DNA of 64,000 nucleotides from Cricetomys ansorgei (taxonomy: Eukaryota > Chordata > Mammalia > Rodentia > Nesomyidae): positions 17,305,001-17,369,000 of the forward strand of contig JAMJFZ010001815.1 of assembly GCA_026225945.1 (NCBI GenBank), written 5' to 3'. The notes below the pieces were generated by a model. The model was not told the origin of the DNA. It ran no database searches and saw nothing but the letters and a program-made list of their open reading frames with translations. The first letter of the stretch is position 1, and every line of letters starts with the position of its first letter. Of this stretch, positions 31,990 to 44,284 are shown piece by piece. The position numbers were made by a program, and so were the translations under genes.

Positions 31990-32425
31990 ATCTACTGGAG
32001 AAACTGATAATATCCATGAGTAGAACAGAAAGGAAACCTGTATGGTGTATAATCAAGAACAGATACAGCCTTAATTACAAAGGAGGACCTGTCATTTGGC
32101 AAACATGGAAGATTAGTCCAGAGCACATTATACTAAATCGAGACATCCAGACTCAGAAAGAAAAATATTGCAAGATCTTACACACATGTGTATATATTTG
32201 AATACCAAATACATTGTGATAAAGAATAAAGCTGGCAATCAGGGTCAACAAAAGGGATGTCAGAGGAAAAGAAACTGGGATAAATATACTAAAAGCAGTG
32301 GAAAAGTCTAAATATCTTATGTGCACACTTTGACAGTTGTAGTTTCTGATAGACTACATGAATACTTGCTAAATGAGTGGTATAGGATAGCAGGTAACTC
32401 TGCTGGATAATAGATACATTAATTG
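31990..32425 (+). mobile_element. Ancient L1 3' end
   Basis: Segments in L1 order: 'gtccagagcacattatactaa' (equivalent of 'acattatgctaagtgaaa'), 'agactcagaaagaaaaatattgcaagatcttac' (equivalent of 'cagaaagacaaatactgcatgatctc'), then a weaker 3' UTR to about 32425. Confidence 0.65.
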
Positions 32426-32429
32426 AGTT

Positions 32430-32625
32430 CACTACATGAATTATATATATGATATATATATATATACATAAACCATGTATGCAATTAAAATGAGTTACAT
32501 ATAAATATACTATATATTATATATGTAATAAATAAATTATATCTCATATATAATATGTTGTGTATATATACATATGTATATACATATGTATATGTATGAT
32601 ATATAACCTGTAGATACCACTCTAT
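32430..32625. repeat. AT-rich / (TA)n-(ATAC)n tract
   Basis: Alternating TATATA, ATATAC and CATATGTATA motifs; low complexity. Confidence 0.9.
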
Positions 32626-33260
32626 ATAATTAATAGGATCAAAACTCCAAAAAGGCTTATGGCTTTATAAATCTATGAATGTTCTAAAATAAGTGAATTA
32701 TATCCTTTATAAAACAAACATTGTGCTGTAGAAATTGTTTCTCTGTAATGATGAAAGCATAAAAACGCAGTATCATAAAGAAATATTTGATTTTAAGTAG
32801 ATTCTGCAGTACATGTAACAATGCAAATATCAAAAGGCATAGCAATAACTTTAAAAGAATACTTGTAAAAATGAATAGGACACAAAAGACTTGGAATAAT
32901 ATTAACAAATATTAAATATATGTGATTATAATATCAGAAAAAAAGGAGAGACAAAGCACACGTCTGCAAATGGTGGGATATAATGCCTCTCCAAATTTGT
33001 TAACGTTCATAAACTCATTGCAAGAACCCATCATGAACTCAAGCAGAAGAAGTGAGAAGAAAATCCACTGAAGTAGGCCATGACAAACTTCCAAAACTCA
33101 TTTGTAAAGACAAAAGTATTAAAAGCATCAAGAGGAATAAAGAACACACAAAACAAGAAGGAACAGCAATAAATTTTTCATGTGAATGTCTATTGGTTAA
33201 AAAACCAGTGGGATGGTATTAATGGAATGTCAAACTAGCATTCATCAATAAGTGTTTTCT
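32626..33260. other. Unrecognised AT-rich sequence
   Basis: No gene. Segments near 33085-33150 faintly resemble L1 ORF2 ('aaaactcatttgtaaagacaaaa') but are too diverged to call. Confidence 0.35.
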
Positions 33261-33465
33261 GAGGCCGGAGATGGCTTAGTGGTTAAGAGTGTGAACTGCT
33301 CTTGTAGAGGACCTGAGTTCAGTTTTCAGCACACACATCAGGCAACTCATAATTCCCTATAGCTCTAGCTCCAGGGGACCCAATACCTCTGAGCTCTATG
33401 TGTATCTGCACCAACATGGACACACACACACAGACATTCAATCATATACATAATTCCAAGAATAA
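33261..33465 (+). mobile_element. B3 SINE
   Basis: Head 'gaggccggagatggcttagtgg', 'ttaagagtgtgaactgctcttg', 'agaggacctgagttcagtttt', body 'tagctctagctccaggggacc' and a CA-rich tail. Confidence 0.9.
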
Positions 33466-33758
33466 TAACTATTAATATTTTTCATTAAGAAGCATATGAA
33501 ATCAAGATTTTTTAAAAATCAGATCATGCTTAGAAGGTTTATTGGTATCAAATATAATTTATAAGAATTTTTAAATAAACGTGTAAGTAGTGGAGAAACT
33601 ACATAGTAAATTTAAGTCTATAGAAACTAACTTAAAACTGAAAATAATGATAAATATATAGATAAGTAGAATGTAGTTCTTTAATTAGAATATACCTAAG
33701 ATATAACCAGCTACTTTAGGAAGATAACAACTCATTGTAAGGCTGTTTCATGAAGTAT

Positions 33759-33762
<4 letters not shown>
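33466..33762. other. Unrecognised AT-rich sequence
   Basis: No recognised feature. Confidence 0.4.
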
Positions 33763-33802
<40 letters not shown>

Positions 33803-33811
33803 TCTCTCTCT
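33763..33811. repeat. (TC)n microsatellite
   Basis: About 24 TC units with one CC interruption near 33798-33800. Confidence 0.96.
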
Positions 33812-34666
33812 GTTTGGGGAGGGTATATGTATGTGTGTGAGGGATGGAGTGTATTATATAAAGTTTCTAGCAACTTTTATCAATTGCTACAGTTTTATTC
33901 TTGCTGAGACTAGCCATAATAAGAGAAAAAAACAAACATTAAAAATATAAAAATAATGAATGATGAATGTTGATATTGGTAGGGATGTGACCTAATGTTA
34001 GAGCACTTGTGTAGTGTGTCCAGGATTCATGTAATACTGAGCTCTGTAAAAAGAAATAATGCAATTATTACAGCAAATATAAGTGGTTTTACTACTGCAC
34101 TTAGTAGACAGTGCCCAGCAAGTATCACATGTCAAATGTATAGATGAAGAGATGTTTCTCACAGACAGTAAAAGGTCTCCAGGGAACAGTAATCATAAAA
34201 AGCCAGATTGGCTGTAGTAATATCAAAAGTAGACCAACAAGTAAATTATCGCATGAGGAATGAAGATCCATAATGATATGTTATGTGGTTAATAGAGAAG
34301 TCATTACATTGAAAGGGTGAACATATGAATTAACAGGGTTCTTTCAATGCTAAAATATAAGAGCACTGAAAGGAAAAAAAATCCAGAAGTATGGAATCAC
34401 AGAGGATTTTCCACTCTTCCGTGAGTCACAGAGAAGCAAACCAAATTTTGGAATTACTCAGGATATATGCCTTGTTTAAAAATTCTACCAATCAGCAGCT
34501 CAGCCCAAGTGACATTTGCAGAGCACTCCCCTGGTATGCAGGCATCCTTGGACCAATGAGCAATATTCTGAATTTCAAAGCAGTTAAATCATAAGATGTG
34601 TTAGGTACTCTAGCTGTAGTGAGTTAAAAGCTAAAATCAGTATTTGTAATGTATGTAGAAAATACA
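33812..34666. other. Unrecognised sequence
   Basis: No recognised repeat. The 67-codon frame 34391-34594 has no identifiable domain. Confidence 0.4.
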
Positions 34667-34838
34667 GAGGAAGGAAAAATGGTTCAGCAGTTAAGAGCAC
34701 CGGTTGTTCTTCCAGAGGACCTAGGTTTGATTCCCAGAACCCACAAGACACCCTCTTCAGGCCTCTATGGGAAGTGCAGACACACATTCATGCAAACATA
34801 TGCATACACATAAAATAAAATAAGTAAATCTTTTAATA
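34667..34838 (+). mobile_element. B3 SINE, internally deleted
   Basis: Head 'ggttcagcagttaagagcacc', 'ggttgttcttccagaggacc', 'gattcccagaacccacaa' is joined directly to 'gacaccctcttcaggcctc'. About 50 bp of body are missing. It ends 'acacataaaataaaataag'. Confidence 0.92.
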
Positions 34839-35064
34839 AACAAATGAAAACACATTACTACTCAAGTTGTAAAAAGTATACCTACAAATAGTTCAAGAAA
34901 TTTCTGAGTTATTTTGACATGGGAACATTAAAAATATAATAATTTGTGAATAAATGCAGTATTTCTTAAAAACTAAAAAGTCATTCTCAAAGGAAAATCA
35001 TAGCAATCAATTTTATACTTATATTTTAAAACAGGGAAAATTTAATTATCTTGGCATTTTCTTG
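34839..35064. other. Unrecognised sequence
   Basis: No recognised feature. Confidence 0.4.
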
Positions 35065-35275
35065 AGGACTTAGGAAAAGTAAAGCAAATGATACAGAGTA
35101 CGAATTGGAGGGGATAAATATTAACAAAAAAGCCAGAGCAGAAGTTGGTAAGATAGAGAAAATCAATAGAGAAAAATCAATGAAATCAAAACTAACTGCT
35201 TGCAAAGTTTATCAAAATTAATAAGCTTTAAAACAGCCTTACCAAACTTAGAAAATTAGTTTCTCGTTTCTGTAG
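35065..35275 (+). mobile_element. Ancient L1 ORF2 fragment (endonuclease-RT linker)
   Basis: Follows ORF2 order: 'ggaaaagtaaagcaaatgat', 'aacaaaaaagccagagcagaa', 'agagaaaatcaatagag', 'aaaatcaatgaaatcaaaa', 'gcaaagtttatcaaaattaat'. It corresponds to the 'IEKINETKSWFFEKINKID' region of L1, diverged. The later RT part is absent, so it is an internal fragment. Confidence 0.75.
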
Positions 35276-35479
35276 CCTAAAGGTACTTAAGTGACTGGAG
35301 GTCGTATCTAAGGCCATACTATTTTACACAAATGGACAAGATATCTTAATAAGCCCCATTTTGTATTCAGTATATCATACTTAAGAAAGTAGCTTTAGAA
35401 ACTAACTGTAATAAATACAGACTCATGCCATCACCAAACAAATGTCTGTAGGAACTGGAGGTTTCAAGCATTTTAAAAG

Positions 35480-35825
35480 GTTGAGTGGATGCGCTAAGTG
35501 CTTTTCTTGTCACCATGACCAAATTATTTGATAAAAGCAATTAGAGGGAGAAGTTATCTTTGTTCAGCTTCAGTGTACACCACACAGCCAGCTCCACACA
35601 CAGTGACAGGAGCTTCTGTCATGTGTTGCTCACATCTTAGCATATCATAAAAGAGATCTCAGACTAGATCCAGAAACAGATACCACTGAGCTGACCCCAG
35701 AGACCCCTTCCTAATAGCTAGGCTATAGTCTAAAAACAATCTTTGAAAATAGCGCCATAAGTTAGAAATCAATTGTTCAATCATGTTAACCTATGGATGG
35801 TATCCACACCGCAGGAAGTGGAAGT
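35480..35825 (-). mobile_element. Medium-reiteration rodent repeat (unnamed), minus
   Basis: Begins 'gtgcttttcttgtcaccatgaccaaat' and runs through 'gttatctttgttcagcttc' to 'atagcgccataagttagaaatcaat' and 'caatcatgttaacctatgg', resembling a dispersed rodent repeat that starts near 'tgctgtgataaaacaccatgacc'. I know the sequence pattern but not a secure family name. Strand is set relative to the copies at 38.4 and 44.3 kb. Confidence 0.5.
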
Positions 35826-36150
35826 TTATTCAAACTGGAGATAGCAGAAGTATTAGCTTTGCTCCAGGGCTACTAGAAGCATGGCTTCAGGAAAACTAGA
35901 ACAGATAATTATGACCTCCCCAAAAGAAGAAGTTGCTGGATCCTCAGAGCACTGTCGGTTTCTTGAAGATTAGTATAGCTTTACCAGCATCACACCTGAG
36001 GAGTCCCACTCTCCAAATGATGAACAAATGTCCCATTTATTGTATTTTCAATGATGTCTGATGGATCACTAAATTTTGTACCATACATTGTTTATCATAT
36101 GTTTTGAATAAAGAGGCGTTAAATAATGTCCTGTTATTACAGAAAAAAAA
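35826..36150 (+). other. Low-copy stretch with AATAAA and A-run (possible retrocopy 3' end)
   Basis: A 30-codon frame from ATG at 35881 to TAG at 35971-35973, then about 160 bp to GAATAAAG near 36107 and an A-run starting near 36141. This is the layout of the 3' end of a polyadenylated transcript copied into the genome. Upstream of the ATG the same frame has stops. The peptide is not recognised. An L1 3' UTR origin is also possible. Confidence 0.25.
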
Positions 36151-36954
36151 GAAAGGTGAGGGAAGAAGAATGAAGGAGTGACAAAAATCAGAAAACTTGC
36201 AGTGATTCAGTTATCCTTGACAGAACGCTGGAGCACAATCTGGGCAGCATTTCTCCAGATTGGTCATTGAGACTATGGAAGGGGACATGGAGGTTGTTTC
36301 CATTGATGGATGGTGTTGTAGATGTGCTCTGGAAAGCACTGCTGCTTAAAATCTAATCCCTGTACAGCAGCTCATTTGCAGCTGTACAAATCAAAATCTA
36401 AAGAGACAAGGCATAGAGAGGAGAAAAGGGAAATGCAAGATTGTTTATACCAACTGAACATGCTAGTTTTATACATTTTTAATCCAATTACAGCTAATAG
36501 TCCTCCTTTGTTTGACTAATCTATTCATATTTTACACCCATCTACGCAAATAATGTTTTTTTTAATTTTCTACTAATAATTTATAAGTCCTTCTAGAGGA
36601 TTATAGTTTCCTCAAAAGCTACCATCCAGTAACTTCCCATGCTGAAACTTACATTAGGTATTAGTGTTATCTGACAGCTGTTAGTTGTCAGTGCTCCAGT
36701 TAAGTCTGCAAGTATAAATGTCTTTTCAATATCCAAAGTTCAATTAGCTTACAGATTATTCATCTGTAATCAGTAGTGATACTGCTGAATGATATGATTA
36801 GTCTAGTTTTAATTTTTAAAGAATCTTCTGCTTTCAATCATGACTATCATTTTTTCCATTCTTATCAATAGTGTAAATGAGCTCTAAGGTTTTCACATTC
36901 TCAGAAACATGGCTTATCTCTCTCTATATATAGAGATAGATAGAGAGATACTAT
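36151..36954. other. Unrecognised sequence
   Basis: No gene or named repeat. A 16-bp palindrome TCTCTATATATAGAGA lies near 36921-36940. Confidence 0.4.
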
Positions 36955-37335
36955 CCTGAGTTGACTTTTGTTGCTATAATAAAATACTACTACCAAAAGT
37001 ACCTTAGAGGGGTAAAGTGCTTATTTCTCTGTACATATCTAGGTTACAGTTCATCAAACAAGAACTCAAGCTGAAATTTGAGCAGAAAATGGAGGAATAC
37101 TGCTTCACTGTCCTGCTCGCTGTCTTAAACTCAACTAGATTTCTTTTACAACTTAGACTCATCTGCCTTGGGATGGTGCCACTCGCAGTGGGCCTGGATC
37201 CTCCCATATCAATCATCTATTAAGTCAATCTTTTCCAGTCATGGCTACAGGTGAACCTGCTGGAGAACAATTTTCAGTTGAGGTTCTCTCTTACCAAGTG
37301 ACCCTAAATAGCACCATCAGCAACAAAAAATAATT
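36955..37335 (-). mobile_element. Medium-reiteration rodent repeat (unnamed), minus
   Basis: Contains 'tttgttgctataataaaatac', 'gaggaatactgcttcactg', 'cttgggatggtgccactcgcag', 'gtgggcctggatcctcccata' and 'caatcatctattaag', a pattern seen in many rodent loci. The opposite-orientation copy at 38405-38755 holds the complementary order. Class not assigned. Confidence 0.6.
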
Positions 37336-37660
37336 TAGTCAAGATAGAGATTTATATAGAATTTATATAGATTATATAGAATTTATATAGATAGCAAATT
37401 TATATAGAAGCACATAGATTTATATATATTCTACACATATAGAATATATGTATACATATATGCATATGTTTACATATGTTTATATATGTATATATACTAG
37501 TAGATACTATATATAATATATTCTTTATAAATATATACTAGTAGATAGAATATATATATATTTTTACATATATAAAGAGAGATGATGTAGAGATAGATAT
37601 AGAAAAAGATGGATGTGGATATAAATATATAGATGCTATCAATGTGGATATAAATGTAGA
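37336..37660. repeat. AT-rich tract with TATAGA and TATATA motifs
   Basis: Runs of ATTTATATAGA, TATATACTAGTAGATA (twice) and GATATAAATATAGATG; low complexity. Confidence 0.88.
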
Positions 37661-38404
37661 TGGATATGACCACCCTAGCATATGTAATGTAATACTCACT
37701 TTTTTGTTTTATGTAGGGTGTAAAACAATAAAACTGATGGAAAAATCATAGTGAGAAAGCTTCATTACTGAGGTCTAAGCACTGAATTATTTCTCAGATG
37801 TGACCCCAAAGCTTCAAGTAACAAAGAATAATCAGAGAATTTGTTATACAATAAACTAAAAAGTTTTGCTAGCAAAAGAAACAATCAGCAGGGTGATAAC
37901 GCAAGAGATGCAAAGGGAGAAGACATTTTCCAGCCACTTTAGTCGGTGGTAAATCTCTAAATGTGTGGAGATTTTCTACATCTCAAAGGCAAAAAAACAA
38001 CCTGATTACAATGTGAACCTGGATCATGCAGAGTCATTTCCCCATAAAGAACATGAAAATGGCCAAGGAGTATATGATAGGGTTCTCATCACCACAAAAT
38101 GGAGAAAGGCAACTTTCAAAGTCCCAAATTAACTTCTATTAATTAACTGGTGTTTCGTCTCAATTTTATATTACCACCTCAAAGTTCATTACTTCTCCCT
38201 TTAAATAATAAACAGCTATTAATTATATAAAGAAATGAATTATAAAAAAATTAATTTCATATGTAAATATAAAGAGAGGTAATAGTTTTAAAGTATGTCA
38301 CCATGAAAATCATATAAAGAAAAAATACTGCTTCTTAAATACATATATTACTGGTGATAAAATGAATATATAAACTTTGTAATCATGTAGCATATCCTGG
38401 TAAG
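37661..38404. other. Unrecognised AT-rich sequence
   Basis: No recognised feature. Confidence 0.4.
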
Positions 38405-38755
38405 ATTTTTTGTCATGTTGATACATCTTGCAGACACCTAGGAAAAGAAAGACTCAAGTCATTGCCCAGTACATATTGGCTTGCACTCAAATCTGTGGGA
38501 AAATTGTCTTGGTGATTTATTGATATGGGAGAACTCACCCACCTGGATGGTTCTTCTGCTGGGCAAGCAGTTCTGTGTTGTTTTTGAAGGGTAGTGGAGC
38601 CCAAGCCAGCAAGCAAGCCACTGAGCACCGTTCATAGTTTCTGCTTGAATTACTGCCTTGGATTCTCTCAGGGATGAACCTGCAGGTTTAAGAGAAGCTC
38701 TTTCCTCCCCAAGTTATGTGAGACCATAATATTTCTTACAACATCAAAAATAACT
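38405..38755 (+). mobile_element. Medium-reiteration rodent repeat (unnamed), plus
   Basis: Runs 'tcatgttgatacatcttgcag', 'aaaattgtcttggtgatttattgat', 'tgggagaactcaccc', 'aagccagcaagcaagcc', 'ctctcagggatgaacctg', 'tttcctccccaagttatgtg'. It is the reverse-oriented partner of the copy at 36955-37335. Confidence 0.6.
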
Positions 38756-38934
38756 AAAGTATAAATATATTTAGCCATTTATATGTAAAATAGTTCTAAA
38801 TTCAATTCTTAGATGAAACCACTGGTAATTCTTTATTTTTGGCTGTTTAGCAGACAGAATACAGACTCTTGAGTATGTTAGGCATTCTATCACTGATCCA
38901 GAAACCCACTCAAAAGTCATTTTATATTAGTGAT

Positions 38935-39315
38935 CTTAATTCATCACCCACATGATCCCAAGATGGCCATGGGTCACAAAAAGACAACCAGACATAAGTT
39001 AAGTATCATCCTCACGCACTAAGGGCCATCTCCCAGAAATCCCTCCAGAACACCCCTGCCTCTCTCCCAAAACATCAATATCTCCTCTCATTTGTTCTTC
39101 TCCCAGCCAGCCAGAGACAGACACTCAACCCTTCCCTTACTCCCAGGCCCTTATCCCTTGCCTCTTGCCTCTTGACTTTGTCTTCCCAGGGCATACAAAT
39201 CTGGGTATTGAGAATATGGCCTTGGTGAGCCAACTCTGGTCCCTTCAAGTACCCATTCTCAAACTATTCAAACATCCCTGCTAGTAAAATACTTGTTCAA
39301 GATGATAATGTCTGA
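38935..39315 (+). mobile_element. Possible ERV LTR remnant
   Basis: 'ccaagatggccatgggtcac', a C-rich block (39030-39180), TATA-like 'gcatacaaatctggg' near 39191, and 'ccctgctagtaaaatacttgttc' near 39276, recalling the end of an LTR R region. No TG...CA ends or TSD could be fixed. Confidence 0.35.
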
Positions 39316-40682
39316 TTTATTTTTGTATAGTTTCATTCTGTTTTCTTGGATGACAATAATAAAAAATTAAATTAATGTTCATTTTAAAAATTTTACTTGA
39401 TTAAAAAATGGAAAGGAGAAAGGATGTCAGTGGTATAATGCCATGTTCCATAATTTCATAAATACCAAAATGTGAAGGTTTTAGATTTTTCTATCCCATA
39501 GCTTTTCTGTCACTCTCTGAAAAATAAATATTAAAATTGAGTGCTAAATATCATGTTGGAAAATTGTCAAATAAATTAAAATAGCAATGCTAATGATTGA
39601 AAACAATATTTTACCCTGAACAAATAACCAAACAAAGATCATGTCCCCTCTTTTCATTTTTCTACTAGATGTGAAAATGTTCACATGTGTAGAGATATTT
39701 GACTTCCTTTTCACATTTACTTTCACTGGAAAGGGCTACAGAAGTAAAGATCAAGCTCACTCTGAGCTTAAAATGATCTATAGAACATCCTGTGATATGA
39801 TTATATATTCAGTTCAGACTAACTGGAACTAGTTTGTCTAACTGAACATACTGTTCTGACTTCAAAGGCAGTGGCCTGTACTCGAATGAACCAAACAATC
39901 CTCCTTGATTGTTCCTTTTGCTGAAGGAACAGAGATATTTCAGAAATTCAAGATGCAGCATCATTTCAGCATTGGTAAACTTTAAAATGGCATTTTCTCA
40001 TAGCAACTACTCCTGAGAAGCAGGAATGTTTGTGTTGAGTTAGAGTGGAGACGTTAGTTTCATTTTCAGGGTATGTACTCAAGAATCAAGTTGCCCATAA
40101 GAAACAAGGCAGGAATATTGGTTGTTAATTGTGTGTTTAAAGATGATAAATGGCATATTACTGATGTGGATCCACATATTAAATGGTGTAATCTGGAATG
40201 CAGAAATTAGAGAGGGAAGAAACTGTACTGTAGAGTTAAGTAGGTCCCAGACTCGGGCCTTCATTCACACTGTCTGCCCCCTAGTTCAGTTCCATTTCCA
40301 TCCAGTTCGTGGTTGAAGGAGCAAGATATTGCCAGGGATTGCCTGTTAGTTCATCAAGTAGAACCTCAATTGCTTAACTTTAACTTAAATACTGTTACCA
40401 TACCCAGAAGAAATGAGGAAAATTATGACAATATCACGAATATCATATCATTTACAAATTTTGATATTTTTTTCAGCATCCGAGACACAAAGATAAAAAT
40501 CATCTAGTAGCGTAAAAAAATCATACAAATTGTAGTATATTATGCATCATTTTATTATATAATTCTCATTATTAATATATTCAGTATTCATTGTTGTTTC
40601 ACTAAATGGTCTATATGTGATTATCATTCAAGCACTTTGAGTCATGTTTTTGAAAAATATAATTTTATATTATGTTAGGATT
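39316..40682. other. Unrecognised, apparently low-copy sequence
   Basis: No repeat or gene recognised. 40100-40340 is more complex and less AT-rich than its surroundings, but open frames on both strands there are short and featureless. Confidence 0.4.
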
Positions 40683-40765
40683 ACTATACATACATACATA
40701 TATATGTCTCTATGTACAAACATTATACTATACATACACATATACATATACATACACATATATAT
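40683..40765. repeat. (TACATA)n-type repeat
   Basis: ATACATACATATATATG and ACACATATACATATACATAC motifs; low complexity. Confidence 0.88.
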
Positions 40766-41506
40766 TCCTGAACATCATCTTTGTGGGAGATTATGAGTTG
40801 GATCCACTGCAACCTAGTCAATCACTTTGCTTCATTTGTATTTCTTACATTTGTGTATCACTGGGTTTTGTATTATAGCCAATAGTAACTATAGTTTCAA
40901 TAAAAGAGAATTGTTCCAAATACCTTTATTTGTGCTAAATGTGAATTTACTATATTCCTAACAAATTTGTGATGAAAATGTGCATGAGACTCTTGTAGGT
41001 GTTTTGGTCTTCCTTCATTCAGTGCTAAAATTTGACTTTACACTATTTGCAATATTAATCAGGTTCATAAAATTCTCTCAAATTATGTTTTCTGATCATA
41101 CTCTGTTTCTGGAATTTCAGTACATGTAGCATTTCTAGAAAGAAATATAAGGGGTCCTGTGTCAGGGTTCTTGAATTTTCAATTTTTTAGTTATAACCTT
41201 CTGACTAGAGAACTTCTAATAAGACACAAGTGATATCAGGTAAAAGATCCCAAAGTGAAGAGCAATGGCTCTCGAAGCAGCATTGTGTAGAACTAGCAAA
41301 GAAGTGGAAGGACAAAAGAGTCACACCCTAGGCTAGATGCAAAACCTGGCAGTCAAACTGATGTGAATTTAGAAGAGGGAAGAAGCATCAAGAGAATGAC
41401 TTAATCTTTTTGAATTTATTTTCTGTCTTTTTTCTTTACTTTAATAGTTTAATTTACCGAGTATTTTCCCTCCAGTTCAAAATTACCTTAGAAAGGGAAT
41501 TGTGTA
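40766..41506. other. Unrecognised sequence
   Basis: No recognised feature. Confidence 0.4.
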
Positions 41507-41542
41507 ACACACACATACACACACACACACACACTAATAGTA

Positions 41543-41582
<40 letters not shown>
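41507..41582. repeat. Compound (AC)n and (AAT)n microsatellite
   Basis: (AC)n at 41507-41534, then after 'taatagtaa' a run of about 12 AAT units to 41582. Confidence 0.95.
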
Positions 41583-42726
41583 TGTATAACACAAAGTAAT
41601 GTATGAAAATTCCAACATATCCAATATCCAAATATCCAATATAGTGGCATGATTCATAATTGAAAATCTTCATGGCAAAAGAGATAACCCTTCTCTATCT
41701 GGATGAAATATTTGTTATCAACGATTCTCTTCTTCCATTTCTTCTTTTCTTTTGCTCTTTTGGTCTCTAGAGAACTAAATATGTCAGAACTTTAGCAATA
41801 AAATTCATTTTTTTTTTACAAAGAAAAAGCATGCATTTCAACTTTGTGAGTAGAACAGCTACATATACCATCAGGAAAGCTAAATTCTTTGGACATGGAC
41901 AGATCCCAGTAAGCATATGCTTCTGTCAACAGCCCTGCCCAGAAAGTCTGCTTCTGCAGCTAAAACGGGATTGCCATTTAGAGCAGGTGGATTCTTCTAT
42001 TGTTTTTAGACTTCTTCCCTTCAACACCTTTCAGGAATAAGAAATTAGGTTTTGCCAAACTACCGTCCTTAGACAGGTGTTTCAGTTTCCTTTTTAAGAT
42101 CCTTAACCGCATAGATAAAACTTCCTAAGATGTGGTCATTTGTTAATAAAAAATCTTATTTATTTTAGTTCACTTATTTAAGAAATTGAAAGAGAATACA
42201 AGATAAGCAATTGCTGCTGTAACACAAACTAAGGGGGCTGTTCATAGATATGTCATGGTGTTCAAAGCTATATTAACATTTGGAAATAATAACCTCAAAA
42301 AAGATGTAGTAAAATAGATGGACCAGAGGATAGATATGGTTTGTTTATTGATCTTTGGGTGTATAGTGTGTGGGAGTCGCACTATTAATGATATTGTGAG
42401 TCACCCAGCCTTATGACCATATGCCATTGTACAAATTTCAAGTGTTAAATGTCTATTATAGATTTATAAAATCATTACCTCATCATAAGTACCTAGAATC
42501 CTCCTCTAAGAACCCTCCCCTTCATTCACACTTGTAGGTCTCTCTACTGCATTTCTTCATTTCTTTCATCTTTAAAAATCTTCAGTCATCACCAGAAAGT
42601 AAACTCCCATAACCCTAGTGCTTACCAAGTTAGTAATCTTGTTCAACCCACTTTAAAACTCATTTTTAGTCAGACTATATAATATAAGTAAATCCCATGA
42701 CAAGATTGAAGATTATTTCTATAAAT
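41583..42726. other. Unrecognised sequence
   Basis: No gene or repeat recognised. The 69-codon frame 41831-42040 lies in relatively complex sequence but has no recognisable domain. Confidence 0.4.
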
Positions 42727-42839
42727 TATATATATATGTGTTTGTGTCTGTGTGTCTGTGTATATATACATATATGTGTGTGTGTATATATATATATGTG
42801 TGTGTGTGTATATATATATATACACACACACACACACAT
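42727..42839. repeat. Compound (TA)/(TG)/(CA) microsatellite with a 38-bp palindrome
   Basis: Alternating TA and TG blocks end in (TG)6(TA)7(CA)6 at 42797-42834, which equals its own reverse complement exactly and can form a hairpin or cruciform. Confidence 0.95.
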
Positions 42840-44055
42840 AGCACAATATCAAGTCTTATGTATAAGGAAATACTCAATGTGAGGTAAAAACTTTTTTAGT
42901 AGATAGAAAAGCAATTCACCTTTATCATCTATTCAGAAGTTAAGCTCCAAATATAGTTTACTCTCTGGATCTTCAAGCAAGCTCTTTACAGTTTAGAAAT
43001 GGTAAAATTCAGAGAAAATTCACAGTCTGTGAATGATAAGACTTAAGGAAAAATATCTATTTGTTCAGAAATTATTTTTCTGTATAGGGCAAGGAATTTC
43101 TATTCTGGACAAGGACTTGGTATTCTGGTAAATCATAACTTGTATAATTGAGGTCGGGGAGTACGGGGACACGAAGGATGCTTGGAGACTTGAACAAGAT
43201 GAGCAAGCCTGTGGGTGACTGTTGGAAGGGCATAATTTGGGGAAAATGGAATAAATTCTGTAATGGATAAAAAGTCATAGTGCTTCCAGAACATTCTAAA
43301 AATTATTTACAGAGATTTTTAAAACATAAAAAAAACCCAAAGCAGTAAGATCAAAGACAGCCCTTGTATTGGACTAAAGTGTCGTTCTAGCATTTAGAGA
43401 TGAAGAAGTATGTAAGAATGTTTCTGAAAGATCAGGTAGTGTTTATGACTAGAAGTAAGGCCACACCATCAAAATGTTGGATGGGACCAATTCTAAATAG
43501 GATTACTTACTCTGTTTTAAATGTTTCACACGTCCACTTAAAACAGACATGGTAATTTTTCCAGTGAGATAAAGCAAGAAAATGAAACAAATGTATAATT
43601 CATATAGACAAGGAACCTGTGCTTCTAAAGGAGAGACTTCTGGACTAGAGAACTCTAATGAATTTATAGAAAGTTACCAGAGGTAATAAATCAACTGAAT
43701 TAAAAAATACAGAGCTAGTATATACAAACAAATTGTATTTAACATTTAAAAAAACAAAATATGTTTATTACATATAATTTTAAAATATAATGTGAAATAC
43801 AATTCTCAAAAATACTTATCTTTGCACAAATGGGTGTATAAGATAGAAAGACTACCAGATTTTGGAAAGTGGGTCACCAATAGCTAGTAAAATTCATTTG
43901 TTCAATCTTGAAAAAAATTTGGAAAGAATAAAATTGCATATATCAAATGAAGCTTTTAAAAATGTATCTTACTCAGCCAAACAAAAGGAGGAATCAATAT
44001 ATTCCATGAGTATATGAAATGAAGTAGACATACTGTATGAAAGGAAGCAATCTCC
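42840..44055. other. Unrecognised AT-rich sequence
   Basis: No recognised feature. Confidence 0.4.
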
Positions 44056-44059
44056 TGAA

Positions 44060-44225
44060 CCCAGGCATGTTATGCTTCTGTGAAAAATACCCAAGATTAG
44101 ATAATTCATAATGAACTTTATTTCTCTCGATTGGAGCCTCAACTTTGGAGCTCCATGCTCTGCCATATTTTGTAGGTCTTCTTGCTGTGTTTATCCATGA
44201 CAGAAGCTAGAATGGCAAGTGTATC
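44060..44225 (-). mobile_element. Ancient MER-type repeat fragment (minus)
   Basis: 'tgaaaaatacccaagattag', 'ataatgaactttatttctct', 'gtcttcttgctgtgtttatcc', 'agaagctagaatggcaag' follow a widespread mammalian repeat ('ataccatagactgggt', 'aacagaaatttatttctc', 'cttcttgctgtgtcctcac'). Family name not secure. Plus-strand pieces of what looks like the same family are at 45.04 and 47.5 kb. Confidence 0.55.
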
Positions 44226-44284
44226 AAATGTTGCATAAAGCATCTTTCATAAAGAACCTCCAATTCCTTTCATTAGAGATGGTT

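Noticed and set aside
33763..33811. Polypyrimidine splice-acceptor context
   Set aside because: It is a plain (TC)n microsatellite with no exon-like sequence downstream.
35881..35973. Small peptide gene
   Set aside because: Only 30 codons, no conservation evidence, and better read as the end of a copied transcript or repeat.
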